The notes beneath the pieces were generated by a model. The model saw only the letters and a list, made by a program, of their open reading frames with translations. It was not told the DNA's origin and did not search any database. DNA of 64,000 bases from Pseudovirgaria hyperparasitica. Taxonomy: Eukaryota > Ascomycota > Dothideomycetes > Acrospermales > Acrospermaceae. Below, one piece after another: positions 12,101 through 23,684 of the stretch; position 1 is the stretch's first letter, and each line of letters starts with the position of its first letter. Position numbers and translations under genes: made by a program. The stretch lies in contig NW_022985570.1 of NCBI RefSeq assembly GCF_010093815.1, positions 273,968 to 337,967 of the forward strand. Reading direction: 5' to 3'.

Positions 12101-12887
12101 CATCAGCCTTTTCTCGCGAGATAAAACTAGAGCCGAGAAGAGCGCAGCGGACACTAAAGCCGAAAAGGCTGCTGAGAAAGCCGCCGCTAAAGCTGAGAAA
12201 GCCGCTGCGAAGGAAGAACGCGCCCTGCGCAAGAACAAAGAGAAGGAAAAGAAGGCACTTGAGAAAGAAGCCGCTGACAGGGCCAACGCAACCCCTACTC
12301 CCGCGACCATCGAGCCTTCTATCAGCATCACAACACCCCACCTCCATTCCTCTTCGCCTCCTGACGCCCGCTCCTCCCGCGATAACCGCTCCTTCTCTAC
12401 AGCTGATGGCTCTCCGCGCAATTCTCTTGACCGTGTTACCTCCCTGTCAGCTTCCACAACAGATGCTCCCGCCTCTTCCATTGGTAAGGAGTCCTTCATG
12501 TCCAAGCTCTCACGCAAATCCTCCAGTGGCAAGTTCAATTTCCCGGGCTTCACAAGCAGTAAGGCCAAGAAGCAATCTGGCACGAGTGAGGTCGGCACAC
12601 CGGATGAGATTGATGAGGATAGTCATGGTATGCCGGGCTTCACCCCACGTAGCATGGAGAGTGGGTTTGAGGGGCATAAGATCTCGAATAGCCCCGCGCT
12701 AGGGGCGTCGAGCGGTAAGAGTAGTACGCTGAGTTGGAGTAGCCTAAAGAGGATTGGAAAGAAGGGTGATAAGACGCCGAGCCTGCATGAGAGTGTCACG
12801 AGCGAGGGGGGCGCGACAACGGGAGACGAGGATGATGCTGTTGGGCTGGGGGTGAGTGGGTCTATATCGGATATGCGCGAGGCCTGA
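9167..12887 (+). CDS. Large membrane-anchored fibronectin type III / coiled-coil protein
   Basis: Exons 9167-9396 and 9446-12887 join in phase (a Trp codon is split) to give 1,223 residues. ATG 9167 is the first in-frame ATG of exon 1; an earlier GTG is not needed. In order: an N-terminal hydrophobic segment (PWAAVILAVVAIAARLW), a second one (STSWLRTFLAGLALCWL), a fibronectin type III domain at about residues 104-201 (VKADGVLLHWK through NYTIRIVVLNNVGF to STPINVRT), a long charged coiled coil at about 283-458, then roughly 700 residues of Ser/Pro-rich sequence with basic patches. Near residues 970-1025 lies a KA/EK-rich helix (repeats of AEKAA and KEK). Single fibronectin III domains of this kind occur in conserved, poorly studied ascomycete proteins. 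A tethering or scaffold role is only an inference from the anchor, FN3 and coiled-coil order. Confidence 0.85.
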
Positions 12888-14096
12888 CCGGCCGGTGATG
12901 AAGTGAAAGACTCATCATGTAATGAACTTGAATAGCATTAGTATCGTGCATACATAGGTTGGTCATTAAAGCCATGCCTTGACGCTACAAGCTTGTACGC
13001 TCGCCAAGTGCCACTTGCCTGAGCTAGGGGTACGTCTCTCCATTTGCTGTGTATCTTCGTAGGGATCAAATCCTGCGCTACAAGTCCAGCGGCTCCAATT
13101 TTTGCTAGCTCTCAAAGCGAGATGTCTGACCAAGCCGATCCTCCGACAGTGTTCTCAGGATCTGATCGTACCATCTCGAAATGCTAACTACAATTGCAGT
13201 CCTGAAGAAGAACAATCAACTAGACGTACTAAGACAAATCCAACTCCAATCTTGTACAAGGCGAACTATCCATTGACTGAAAGCATATTTTGCCGCACGT
13301 CCTCTTTATCACTTCGTCCTTGGGGCCTTAAATGACGTTGCCCCTCGCACTCTCCCAAGCCCAAAGGTCTCTTGCCTTGGGGTTAACAAGGAATATACGG
13401 GGGGAAATCGTGAGATCGCATCCTGACTGGTGCATGCGCAGAATGCCACTACACTGTATCGTCGATGCAATTGCATCTGGTGGGCCATGAAGAACTGTCT
13501 AGTTGAGATTTTAAATCATTCCTGCTCCATGCATGTTATAGTACTTGGTAATTAATGTTTCGGAAAACATATCCTGTGGTCCCGAGGACCCACGAATCCC
13601 AGTACAGTATAGTAGAGCAGATCTACTACTTTGCACTTCAGGATTGGGTCCCGCCGTTTCCTTTCATGACACAAGGGATATGCGAATATAGCTCCAGCAA
13701 TCTTGCTCTAAGTGTGATACCAGTTCACACGTGCAAATTCATGAGCAAGAGATGACTGTCCCGTCATCATTACATCGAATGCTAGCAAATGGGCCACAGC
13801 TATTTAGAGCATGACGTTTGAAAATAGAGGCGAACGATAAATATGTAGACATCAATTTAAGAGTTCTAGTCTTCTTCGAATAGCTGGTCTCCACGCGCAG
13901 CAATCTCAGAGCCCCTGACAGGTACAGGTGCGACAAGTGCCGACCAAGCAGCATTGTAAAGCCTCCAATGCGGCAACAACACTCCAGTAAACATGGTGAC
14001 CACGAAGCCTAATATGTCAGTATTGTATCACCTCCATATTCATCATTGGTCCGGCAGCACAGCGTCCGTAATTATTTCCAAGCCCTCAAGGACCCT
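12888..14096. other. Intergenic; no supportable gene
   Basis: About 1.2 kb between the FN3 gene and the 3' end of the secreted-protein gene. A possible extra downstream exon of the latter starts near 13993, after a TACTGAC-like branch site and TTAG acceptor, but I could not settle its frame. Confidence 0.5.
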
Positions 14097-14690
14097 CTAA
14101 CTTCCAATTCTCGTGTACCCATTTGAGCCAGCGATCAGGACTTGAAACGAGAACCGGAATTGGCCATTGTTGACGTTATTTGCGGTATTGACCGCACTAC
14201 TTCCACCGCTCCAGAATGCGCACTTAATGTTTGTCGTGCTGGCCGGATTTATGCACGCTGCACCCGGCTCCTGCAAGGGGTCTCGCTCATGATAGATGTT
14301 GAATGCATTACAACCTGTAATAGCATTACACTGTGCCGAGCAATTTGCGGTGTCGTAGCTGGCCAGTAACACATATCCGAGATAGCCCGCGGCGTTGACA
14401 GATGCAGATTGGTCCACAAATTGTCGTGTATATAGGGTTGGGGTCGTAGCAATCTGAGCGGGCAGATGGACCAGGGTATTGCTGGAAAACATGGCTGGAG
14501 TATCGATTAATGCGACCGGTCCACTACCACTTGGAAGCGGATCGCAAGGGGCTCGTGCCTGAATGGTATGTGTTGAATGACTGTCGGTGGAAGGTAGCCA
14601 AGGTTCAACGGCAGACTTGATGGTGGAAAAGTCAAGACATCGTGCAGCTGCCACTGCAACACACGCAAGGACGATGTTGAATGAAGGCAT
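14097..14690 (-). CDS. Secreted cysteine-containing protein, PAN/apple-like
   Basis: Read as a single exon of 197 residues starting at MPSFNIVLACVAVAAARC, a typical signal peptide. An in-frame ATG at 14729 would put 13 residues before the signal, so 14690 is preferred. The mature region has a PAN/apple-like pattern: AAGYLGYVLLASYDTANCSA, then QCNAITGCNAFNIYHERD and a later CINP...IKCAFW, with paired cysteines. It ends with FQVLIAGSNGYTR, a tail I associate with secreted fungal PAN-like proteins. A donor-like GTACAC in that tail and a branch/acceptor pair downstream (towards 13993) suggest that the last residues may be replaced by a further exon. The function is unknown; carbohydrate or protein binding outside the cell is plausible. 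Confidence 0.7.
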   Translation of the reverse strand: MPSFNIVLACVAVAAARCLDFSTIKSAVEPWLPSTDSHSTHTIQARAPCDPLPSGSGPVALIDTPAMFSSNTLVHLPAQIATTPTLYTRQFVDQSASVNAAGYLGYVLLASYDTANCSAQCNAITGCNAFNIYHERDPLQEPGAACINPASTTNIKCAFWSGGSSAVNTANNVNNGQFRFSFQVLIAGSNGYTRIGS

Positions 14691-17092
14691 ATCGAAATGG
14701 ACTCGATTAATGAACGAGTAGGAAGGCAACGCTGTAATCTTAAGTCCATACAGTCTTTCTTTGGGTTACAGTGGTTGCTGGGTTTATACTTGTAGTCGGG
14801 GTTGCCGCGTGGTTCCGACCTTCAAAGACCAACAAGTACTGCCATGCCGTAATGAGCCAACATCACTTTCGAAAGCATTATAAAGCTCCAGTCCCTCTTC
14901 CCTATTTAGATAAGACTTATCTCAGAGTAAACCATATGGAATTTTCCACACCTGTAGATAGCCCCTGAAACCGTGGACGCCTCGATAGATAAGTCACAGT
15001 GCCTGGTTTTGTTTTCATTGACGCATACTGGCAAAGGACGGAGATCGTATGGAACCAAATGTCCAAGTCATGATGTACTTCTTACTGCTGTTGCAGTAAT
15101 TTGCAACCCCTAGTCACGACCGTCCCCAACTTTACCTGGATATCTACCCCGCTTGATCCACTTATACTGTGAAGAAGATATCCCAATAATGAATGTGTGG
15201 TGTGGGATCACATGTGCACCAAACAATACTATATTAACAGATACGTAAGTTATGTTGTTGTATATATTGGACTTCTGTGGCCAGCTCTTTGACTATACAT
15301 ATGGGCGGAATGCAATCGGATGAGTGAATCAAGTTGAACGCATGACTGTGCTAAATACGGACTTGTCGTCGTGATAGACTCAAAAATGAGCTCCCTACGA
15401 TAGAGGCACACCTCGAAGCCCTCCTGTTATGTATGTCATAACATTCTGAGGCGCTCGATAGAATGAAAGAGATAGCGAAGAGATCCGAGACACCTGCTTC
15501 TGTTGAACAAAAACCGATGAATCACAATGTAATTGGGTGCGAACCTAGGTTCACGTGAACCATTATGAACAACTGGTCTGATGATTGGTTGGTTCCGCCG
15601 AGTGCGAAGCAGTTAGAGTGCCTGAACATTACGGTCACTTTGATAGACATCTGTGAGATACGGGTCGCATATCATAGTCGTCGGTAATAGTATCAAACCG
15701 CTGCGATCCTAATTAGTTCCTGAGGAGACGCAAAGGAAATTGACAGGTCAAGGTCAACAAGCCTTGCATCAATGGAACCAGTGACACAACTCAAGGAGAT
15801 TAAGCAGTGTGACCATCGCACAACAAGACCATACCACATAAGGTCATGGCCTAGTCTGCGCTATCTTTGTGGAATTTGCACAGGCGAGCCTTGTGATCTC
15901 AAAATATCTAAACTTAAATTGACTTACAACACCTCGTATCACACATCCAATATCGGCGTGCCCTCGTATAACCTCTTAAGCCCTTCGCCTGGTGTTAGCC
16001 ATAGAGCATAAGAAGATGACAGGTTTCACGTTTTCTTTGTTTTGTCTACGTACATACATTCAAATGGACATGCAACACAGGGGACATGTAAATCTGTTGT
16101 GGCTCTTTTGTCTATCAGAATGCCGTCGTGACAGGGAAGACCAAGGATATTTGCCGGCGGGCTATTATTAGACTGGAGGCTACCGAATATAGAGTCGGAA
16201 CCTGAGTTAACAGTCCAACATCGCGACACGATCCTGACCAATGTTAGGCGTCTATTTGTCGTCCTACGCCCAACCATCCTTCTGTTGTACTGGATAAAAC
16301 CATTGACGCGTTCCAGTTATCAGACGGCCTGGCGAAGGTTTGTGTTGCATAGAGAGGAGCTTGCATAGGAGTGTATACCGCAAGTGGTCTCACAATAAGC
16401 CCCGCTATTGATTGAATGGTTGTTGACGCGCTCACGCATCTGTAGGGGGCAACCCTGTAGCTCTGAACACCATCATCTTCCGGTAAGACCTCGACTTAGG
16501 TTTAGATATGGTGTTTGCTGTTGGTCGTTGATGTGTATTTGTCCGACAATCCGACCACAACTATTGAGAAAGTTCTATACCGTCAGCGGCTAACGCGTCC
16601 ACTGTAGCACGGAGAGCCTTGGCGCGAAGATCCATCTACAGGTAACTGTAAGAGGAAGGATAGTTCGTCTACAGATCAGCTGTTTTGTCGTCTCTCCCAG
16701 CCGCAATGGGATGTGTTCCGAGTTCAGTGGTTCATTCCCAAATGCCCATTTTGGCTTACTGTGTTCTGCAACTTATAACTATCGTCTTTGCCATTGGCGG
16801 CCCTCGGGGGACACCATGTTTGCATGCAGTGTATATGTCGCCTTCTATCGGATGCCGACTCAAATTGGAAGTGATACATAGCTGTGATACATCGCTAGAG
16901 ATCTTGGGTCGTAAGAGGTGAGTTTGGGCTCTTAGTTTCCGTCATAGTCAAATTCGACACCGAAAATGTAACTCAGTGTGATGTTCCGGAAGATAGTGTA
17001 CATAAGACGTTGCGGTCCTGCCTCTTGCTCAATTTTGCATTAATTAGGGACCGACTAAACTTCCTCCTGCTCGATACGTCCAGTCTTGGAGA
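14691..17092. other. Intergenic, 2.4 kb
   Basis: Divergent spacer between the PAN-like gene and the metalloprotease. It contains scattered short open frames on both strands. One minus-strand frame (16244-16435) has a phrase (NWNASMVLSSTTEGWLGVG) resembling a DOMON/cytochrome-domain strand, but no neighbouring sequence extends it. I see no repeat or RNA gene. Confidence 0.5.
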
Positions 17093-18060
17093 ATGTGCGC
17101 TGTATTGATTGTTCTAGCCGGGCTTATTGCTTTGATCACTGCCCATCCAGCAGAGCATACACTCCTGCCACGCAAGAGCGACTTTGGCTGTGGCTCTGAA
17201 CCAACAAAAGAATTTATTGCAACAGCCCAGGCGATGGCTGCTCAGGAGGAAAATGGTGAGCTCTTTATGACCACAGCAACTCTGGAGATTGCAACCTATT
17301 TCCATTTGGTAACCGCCAAGGCCAATGAAGTCTCAGATACGCAACTTCAGCAGCAAATCGTAGTCATGAACGAAAACTATGCCCCGTATGGCATTTCCTT
17401 CAACGTAATTGGGATTGACAAGACTATCAACTCCAGGTGGGCATACGACCAAGCTGAATTAGAGATGAAGGGGGCGCTTAGGAAGGGCAACTACAAGACT
17501 CTGAACGTCTACTTTCAGACATCTCTAGGAGGTAACCTCGGCTGTGAGTATGTGCCAAAATTCGAAGACTGCGATTATGATCCTGATGTTTGACAGACTG
17601 TTATTTCCCCACATCGGGTGCAACCCCAGGTTCTACCATCCTCATTCGTGACGGGTGTGCGATCCTCGCCCAGTCAGTTCCTGGCGGCTCGTCCACCAAT
17701 TTCAACCTGGGCAAAACGGTAACCCATGAGGTCGGCCACTGGTTTGGTCTCTTCCACACTTTCCAGGGCGGTTGCGATGGCGGTGATTCGGTGGCGGATA
17801 CTCCAGCACAAGCCTCTCCATCGTCAGGTTGTCCGATTGGCCGTGACTCCTGCTCTGCTACAGGTGTAAGTTACCACCCGACCACGCTTAGGATGTTCCA
17901 TACTGACAGTGTCCAGCTCGATCCAGTCCATAACTATATGGACTATTCTGACGATTCTTGCTACGAAGAGTTCACCGAAGGCCAGAAGACACGCATGTAT
18001 AACATGTTTCACAAGTACCGTGCCCAAGCCGGAGATGAAAGCAGTATCGTGGTTATCTAG
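17093..18060 (+). CDS. Secreted metalloprotease, M43 (pappalysin/cytophagalysin) family
   Basis: Extracellular zinc protease of the fungal MEP1-like group. Exons 17093-17543, 17597-17865 and 17917-18060 join in phase to 287 residues. MCAVLIVLAGLIALITAHPA is a signal peptide, followed by a propeptide-like region. The zinc site is THEVGHWFGLFH (HExxHxxGxxH) and the Met-turn is NYMDYSDDSC. The family core CYFPTSGATPGS is restored only when the first intron, with GTGAGT donor and TTTGACAG acceptor, is removed, giving LGYCYFP. The second intron (GTAAGT) leads into LDPVHNYMDYS. Conserved cysteine motifs GGCDGGDSVADTPAQ and SGCPIGRDSC are present. All catalytic residues look intact. A nutritional or host-interaction role is inferred from the family. 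Confidence 0.93.
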
Positions 18061-18758
18061 AAGTCCGAACTGTATTTAGCGCTGGCCGTGATGGTTGCGA
18101 CTGTTTGATAGCGTTCGATAATAAGATGTTGTGCCTGGCATTTTCCTTTTGGCCTATGTGCACCGTGAAACTGTCCTTTCTACTCTAGCGAGCTTGCGAA
18201 AGTTCGGTCACACGACAACATCAATACGTGTGACAAGGACGTGAATATAATATTGTCATGTGCGACATGTATGCAAATCCTGGCAGCCTAGCCACAAACA
18301 GAATAGAGATCTCACTCATAGACTATTTGCTCATAAGTCAGATGTAAGTAGTGGTAATGATAAGAAAGGATAGTTTCTAGTGCTAAGAGGAACCAGATTT
18401 TTCGTTAGCCACAGAGCGAACGAAGGCTTACACACAGTTTCTAGCAGTGCTGATAGCTTCGAAAGTGACTCTTTGTGATCTTGCATACAGGCATGAGGCG
18501 TCGAGAACACAGTCGCCGTGCTCTCTCGAGAGATAGCATGGTGACAAACTCGGTCGAAAAGTGATGTATAATTGTCGATACGAGGCAGGTGGCCGCGTCT
18601 CTATGGATCCATCCCAAAATCGGCTAGCGTCACTCCGGCTGCTTTAAACGCCACTGCGCCTTAACGCGCCTTAGGCAATCTTCCGCTTGCTGTTTACAGT
18701 AGTAAACACTGAGGTCGGACGGGCCCGCGAGGCATCCTCCATATTTTTATAACCCATC
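18061..18758. other. Intergenic spacer / promoter of the TinC-like gene
   Basis: Just upstream of the next gene is a short imperfect repeat of GCGCCTTA (near 18656-18675) and a TATTTTTATAA stretch about 15-20 bp before the ATG. I see nothing else. Confidence 0.4.
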
Positions 18759-20929
18759 ATGGACACCTATAATCTCAAGACAGCGTCAAGATATATAAAT
18801 AATCTACTCCTTGCTCGAGGCTTACTTCGGGATGGCAAGCCAATCGAGTTCGCGCATCCATCCAAGGGCGACGGCGGGAAAGAGGCGACTATGGCACACA
18901 TCATCAACCTGGTCCATGACTTGATACTTAAAAGAGATGTATGTTGAGGCTTTATGAGATACGACAAGCTACCGCTCACCAAATTTAGCGTGATCAAGAA
19001 CAGCGGGAAGATCTCGTTCAAACGATACGTACCTTACGGAATGACTCTACACAAAATGTCCAAAAGATCGAGCGCCTCCAGACACGCAACGACGACCTCA
19101 TACGGCAGGTTTCGCTCACACAGTCACAGGAAAGATCTGCGAAAATGGCATTGCGGACAGCGGAATCATCTGCGCGCGTACTACGGGAAGAGATGATAAG
19201 GTTGAAGGCGACGGTACAGCAGGTACGGACGTCTTGCGCAAATGATGTTCGCAAACGGGACGTTCAGATACAGCGACTCAAATCGCACCTCACCACCCAA
19301 CAACGGGGGAATAAGACTGGTCTAGTGGGTGCAAGCATTACAATCACTCCTGGTATTACTGGCCTCGGTAGCACTATTGCGGGACGCGATGATGAGGGGC
19401 CCCAGGTTGACGATCCGGAATATAATCTGAAGCAAGAGACGACAGAGTTCTTGACACAGCTTAGTCAGAGCCTGAGTGATGAGAATGATAACCTGATTGG
19501 ACTTGTCCGAGGCACGTTGTCAACTCTAAGAGAGCTCCAAGGGCTTCCAGAGAGCGTTCAACTGGCTGGAGAGAATCTCGCTAGCGGGACCAGTGATGAG
19601 CCATCATATGGAGATATGATCCAGGCGCTACCTACATCATATGATACCCTTGCAATTGACATGGACTCGGTGTTGGAGAACCTTCGAAATCTGCTCACAA
19701 ATCCCAACTTCGTCTCTATCGAAGAGGTGGAGATGCGGGAACAACAAATCATACGCCTGCGTCAAGGATGGCAAAAAATGGAGTCGAAATGGCGCGAAGC
19801 AGTCGTGCTCATGGACAGTTGGAGGAAGAGAATCATGAATGGAGGCGATACCGTCAATATCGACGAGTTGAAGATTGGCTTAGGTCTTGGCGCTGGACTC
19901 GAGACAGTCAGCGGCACGAATGACATATCCATCTTATCAGACGAGGAAAATGAGTCTGTGAGCAGTAAGGATGTCGATGACATCGAAGCCATGGAGGAAG
20001 AGCTTGACATCCATGAGTCCTCTTTCGAGGAGCTCGATGATGAACCAGCTTTTGACAAGCCCAACGAGAGGGCCAACACTACTGACATTTTCAATATCAA
20101 ACTCACTCGCAATCAACCCGTGCTTCGCGAGGGGAGTGGCAACCTCTATTCACTGCGGGACGTTAATTGCGCCCCTTCTGCACCAGATTCTGCAAGTGCG
20201 TCACCCATGCCAGGGTCGGACGAAAACGCCAGTTCCGAGATAGATCTCATTCATAATTCGAGCTCAAAGTCCTCATCACCGACGCGAAAGCACACACAAT
20301 CACGCGCGCAGTCAAAACACGAATCACGCATACCACGACAAGTACGTAGAAATTGCGCCACAGAACTCTCTCTGGGCCTCTCTTTGCATAATTTTTCTTT
20401 ATCTACTGAATCGCAAGGAATAGAAGCGCCACGGCAAAAGGCAAGGTTGAATAAATCCTCCATGCCGTCGAGCCATTATTACTTAGTCAAATCATCTTCT
20501 CTACATTAAACTGCATAGAGTTATTCTTACCGTACAAAATAGGCAAACGCAACCACACAAGCACCAGCACCAGCTCGGTTGACCTCACGCGAACATCACT
20601 CATCGCCACATACCTCAAGCCGGCCTACACGATCACCGAAACTCAGTATTACGGACAAATTGAATGCAGCTCAAGTGTCAGCTGAGGCTGCAAAGGTCGC
20701 GGAAGGACTCTCCGCGTCGTCAAAGTCCAATGCGCAGATCACAAATAATGCCAGACCTAGCAGCACAGCCGGGACTACAATAGAAAAGAATGATGTCGCG
20801 ACAGATCCAATCAGGCCATCAAGTAGGAGGACGACAAAAATAGGGGGTCGAATAGGCGGTGCGAAAGCAAGAAGGCGGAAGAGTACGCTGACCCCGGAAG
20901 AGCTGGAAAGTTTGATGTTTGTCAGTTAA
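18759..20929 (+). CDS. TinC-like coiled-coil protein with afadin/alpha-actinin-binding (ADIP) domain
   Basis: Exons 18759-18938, 18989-20341 and 20543-20929 give 639 residues. The N-terminus (MDTYNLKTASRYINNLLLAR then GLLRDGKPIEF) and the following coiled coil (RDQEQREDLVQTIRTLRND, RSAKMALRTAESSARVLREE) match the ADIP-type family, which includes the NIMA-interacting protein TINC of Aspergillus nidulans. The family name is recalled, not searched. The middle is acidic and Ser-rich; the C-terminus is basic (RRTTKIGGRIGGAKARRRK). Such proteins act at centrosome-like or spindle-pole structures, or in mitotic regulation. The last intron is long (201 bp) for this genome, and its 5' part stays open for 55 codons, so intron retention would give a different C-terminus ending at 20509. 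Confidence 0.82.
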
Positions 20930-22020
20930 TGAAATGACAGAGCAGTCCTGTATCGTATATTAGCGCGGTCCATGGCGTTGATGCTTCTAGTATCGTGTAT
21001 CCACAGCGCACTCATTTTCGCGGATACGTCTGTTAGCTCCTAGAAATATTATGAAGCAATCGACAGATCTGTTGTCTTTTGAGACACGCACATACAGCCT
21101 CCGTACCTAATCCACAAATTTGGCTACGTGCTCAGGGGCTGCAAAGCCATCATTGAGATATCTATGACTCCAATTGCTCATCTCCATGCCATGCGATTTC
21201 TCCCGTGTGCCACAAAGCCAGTCAGTACTCATTATCAGGCATAAAGGCACCAAGGCAGAAATCTGCATAATTTCTCCCAGGCCACAAAACACCAACCTCC
21301 TCTCGTTACTTCGGTTCTTCCTACGTGTGACGAGACTGGTATTTCCCTCTATTATCAAAGAGTTGTTTTTAAAATGTCACCTACCTCAGGACGTGGTGCA
21401 ATGGCCATGACCACTTCCTAGCAATGATGTCACAATCGCTCGGGGCTATTTCTAACGTCCGATCGTGACAGCAACAAGAACAGGAACTTAGACGAAGATC
21501 TCGATTACGATGAAGATGAATGATCTGGCCGGCCTACACAACACTTACATATCCTTTTGCCTCACGCGGCTCGTAGAAAGAGCGCTGTATCAAAAGAGCC
21601 GGGCAATTTGGATTGCGCGCGCTAGATTGGGAATATTTGCTGTTGACATAATCATGGCTGAGGCTTTTAGAGTAGATACGCTCTTATCTCCAGCATTGCG
21701 TCGTCCCCCGTGCCACTTGTGGGCATTGCCTTGCCGTCTGTGCACTTTTCCGTGCTCTTCAGCATGATCCAGTGCTGATTTCCCTGGTATATCACGGATA
21801 ATGCAGATCTCACATCTACGTACTATACTCGTCTAGTCATTTTTTTTATTTTCTAAAGTGGCTGACCGATCCACATGTGGGCTTCGCAGTCAAAATATCG
21901 TCGTCTGGTACGACGCAAGCTCGTTCGTTTTGGATTTCCTATATAGTCATCATACTCCTTTGTGCATATGAATATGTGGAATTCAGCTTGATCACAGCTT
22001 TTGTCTCTCAAACATGGGGA
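20930..22020. other. Intergenic; no supportable gene
   Basis: About 1.1 kb without recognisable coding sequence. A T-rich run lies around 21840-21853. Confidence 0.5.
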
Positions 22021-22490
22021 ACTTTTGCACCCGCACAAGTTGGCTCATAGCATCCGACTTTGCAGTCGCAATTTTCACAATCGAACCCGGTGCCATAAGT
22101 GAGCTTCACTGGCATTCGACGTCTGATGAATGGCATCAAAGGTCAAGGCCGAGTCACAGTCATCTCGGCCTCTTAAGCGTCACGCACCTTTGACTTCCAG
22201 GCTGGTGAAGTAGGTTATATCCCTGTGTCGGACTCGCACTACGTCGAAAACACGGGCAACGAGACGTTGGTGTATCTAGAGGTGCTGCTTGCGGACCGAT
22301 ATACGGCTATCGGTGTTACGCAGTGGCTAGGCACCACGCCGCAGCAAGTCGTTAAGGATACGTTGAAGGTCGGGCAGGACTTTATTGATAAGCTGCCGAA
22401 GACTAAGCAGTTCATTCTACCGGGCGATAAGAATTTGACGAACCTCGATTTCTCAGTGGAGGGCTGGCTCACATTGTATATACTTTTGTT
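22020..22490 (+). pseudogene. Oxalate decarboxylase (bicupin) remnant, C-terminal cupin only
   Basis: Translated pieces match the second cupin of fungal oxalate decarboxylases. FAVAIFTIEPGAISELHWH carries the HxH metal motif and is followed by STSDEW. After a short deletion and change of frame comes GQGRVTVISAS, one TAA, then ASRTFDFQAGEVGYIPVSDS and HYVENTGNETLVYLEV, with the distal metal-site histidine. The family's C-terminal tail (ITQWL-like helix, then KLPKTKQFILPG) is complete. The first cupin and N-terminal signal are missing. An intact gene would be about 400 residues and would convert oxalate to formate and CO2. The gene is not functional as read; the substitutions are few, so loss seems fairly recent. 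Confidence 0.8.
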
Positions 22491-22614
22491 CACTCTCGAA
22501 GCGCTAGTATTATTTAATTTCTAGCATGAATAGTATTAGTCTCCATACTTGGTATCTTTAACAGCCATCTATATATGCACATCTAAATACGCCACACCGC
22601 TCACTCCTCTTCGA

Positions 22615-23684
22615 TCATCTCTTCCCATCCTTGACCTCTTCCCACTCAGCATCCTTCCTCCCTTCACCCTCAAGTTCACCGACCCCGATTTCCCCTTCCT
22701 TCTTCACCCCACCCGCATCTAATTCATACCTCTGTCCCGCGCTCGCTTCCATCTCCTGAACCCCGCCAGGCCTTCCAAGGCCAGCACCAGAATGCGCTCC
22801 ATACGGCGGCAATTCGGCCGCCGCCCCTGGGTCCAGCTCTGCGTATTTTTCCAACCCCTTTTCGCCACCACGCGCACTCTCTAGCTCCTGTGGCTCTGCT
22901 GCTGCCGCCTCCGCTGCTGCCGCCTTCTTTGCCATATTCCTCCGGTAGTACAGCGCAAACAGCACGCCCGCAATCGCCAATACAATGCCCAGCGACAACC
23001 CGACCGCAAGCCCGACAGTGCGGCCCGACGACCCGTCCCCTGATTCCGCCTCACTTCCGTCTGACGCGGCGTCTGCCGTTGGACTCGCAGCTACGCTCCC
23101 AGGTGTACTCACTGCCGAAGCCGGGGAAGCCGTAGCACTCGCAGGCGGCCCGCCGGCGAACGAGGCGAAATTAGACAGGAAGGAGGGCGGGCCGAAGCCG
23201 GCGCCGAAGCAGTTGCAGCTAGGGGCTGAGGTGTCGGTGTAGCAGCATGCAGAGCCGTCGGCGTTGCGGCAGGGCAGCAGCCATGTTGTGTTGGAAGGGG
23301 TATTCGATCTGCAGACAGTGGGACATCCGGGGGTGTCCCATTGCTGGGTTGTGCAGCTTGGGGGGTTGTTAGCTGGTCTTGCTGGGAAGAGAAGGAGGGT
23401 TTTAGAGGGGGGTGGTACCTGGGACGGTATATGACTTTTGGAGGAAAGCTGTTCGCCTCGCTCTGTGCGATACATGTTCCGTTTGCGTATGTGTCGCCCT
23501 GGTGGCAGCACGCGCTGCCGACGCCGCTGGTGACATTGTTTTGGTCTGCAACGATAGCGTCACCATCGAGCGATCCGTCGGGGAAATAGCAATCTTGGGC
23601 TGTGACGGCAGATATGAATGCCATCAACGCCGTCGTTATCAGCATCAGCATCCTCGGGACTGTGTTTGGGCTCGATAGAAACAT
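22615..23684 (-). CDS. Secreted/single-pass membrane protein with Cys-rich ectodomain
   Basis: Minus-strand exons 23684-23419 and 23356-22615 join in phase (a Ser codon is split) to 335 residues. It starts with a signal peptide (an internal start at MLMLITTALMAFISAVTAQ is also possible) and has a Cys-rich ectodomain: DCYFPDGSLDGD, SACCHQGDTYANGTC, then after the splice SCTTQQWDTPGCPTVCRS and ADGSACCYTDTSAPSCNC. A Ser/Ala-rich stalk leads to one membrane helix (VGLAVGLSLGIVLAIAGVLF) followed by YYRRN and an Ala/Glu/Gly-rich cytoplasmic tail. This layout is common in fungal wall-sensor-like and surface proteins; the specific function is unknown. GC content is high in the tail region. The splice model is convincing because the Cys pattern continues across it. 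Confidence 0.83.

Noticed and set aside
9743-12598. Several long antisense frames, Ser-, Phe- or Ala-rich
   Set aside because: These are mirror frames of the FN3/coiled-coil gene and its low-complexity coding sequence.
16244-16435. Possible DOMON/cytochrome-domain fragment on the minus strand
   Set aside because: Only one short phrase (NWNASMVLSSTTEGWLGVG) resembles the fold; neither flank extends it in any frame.
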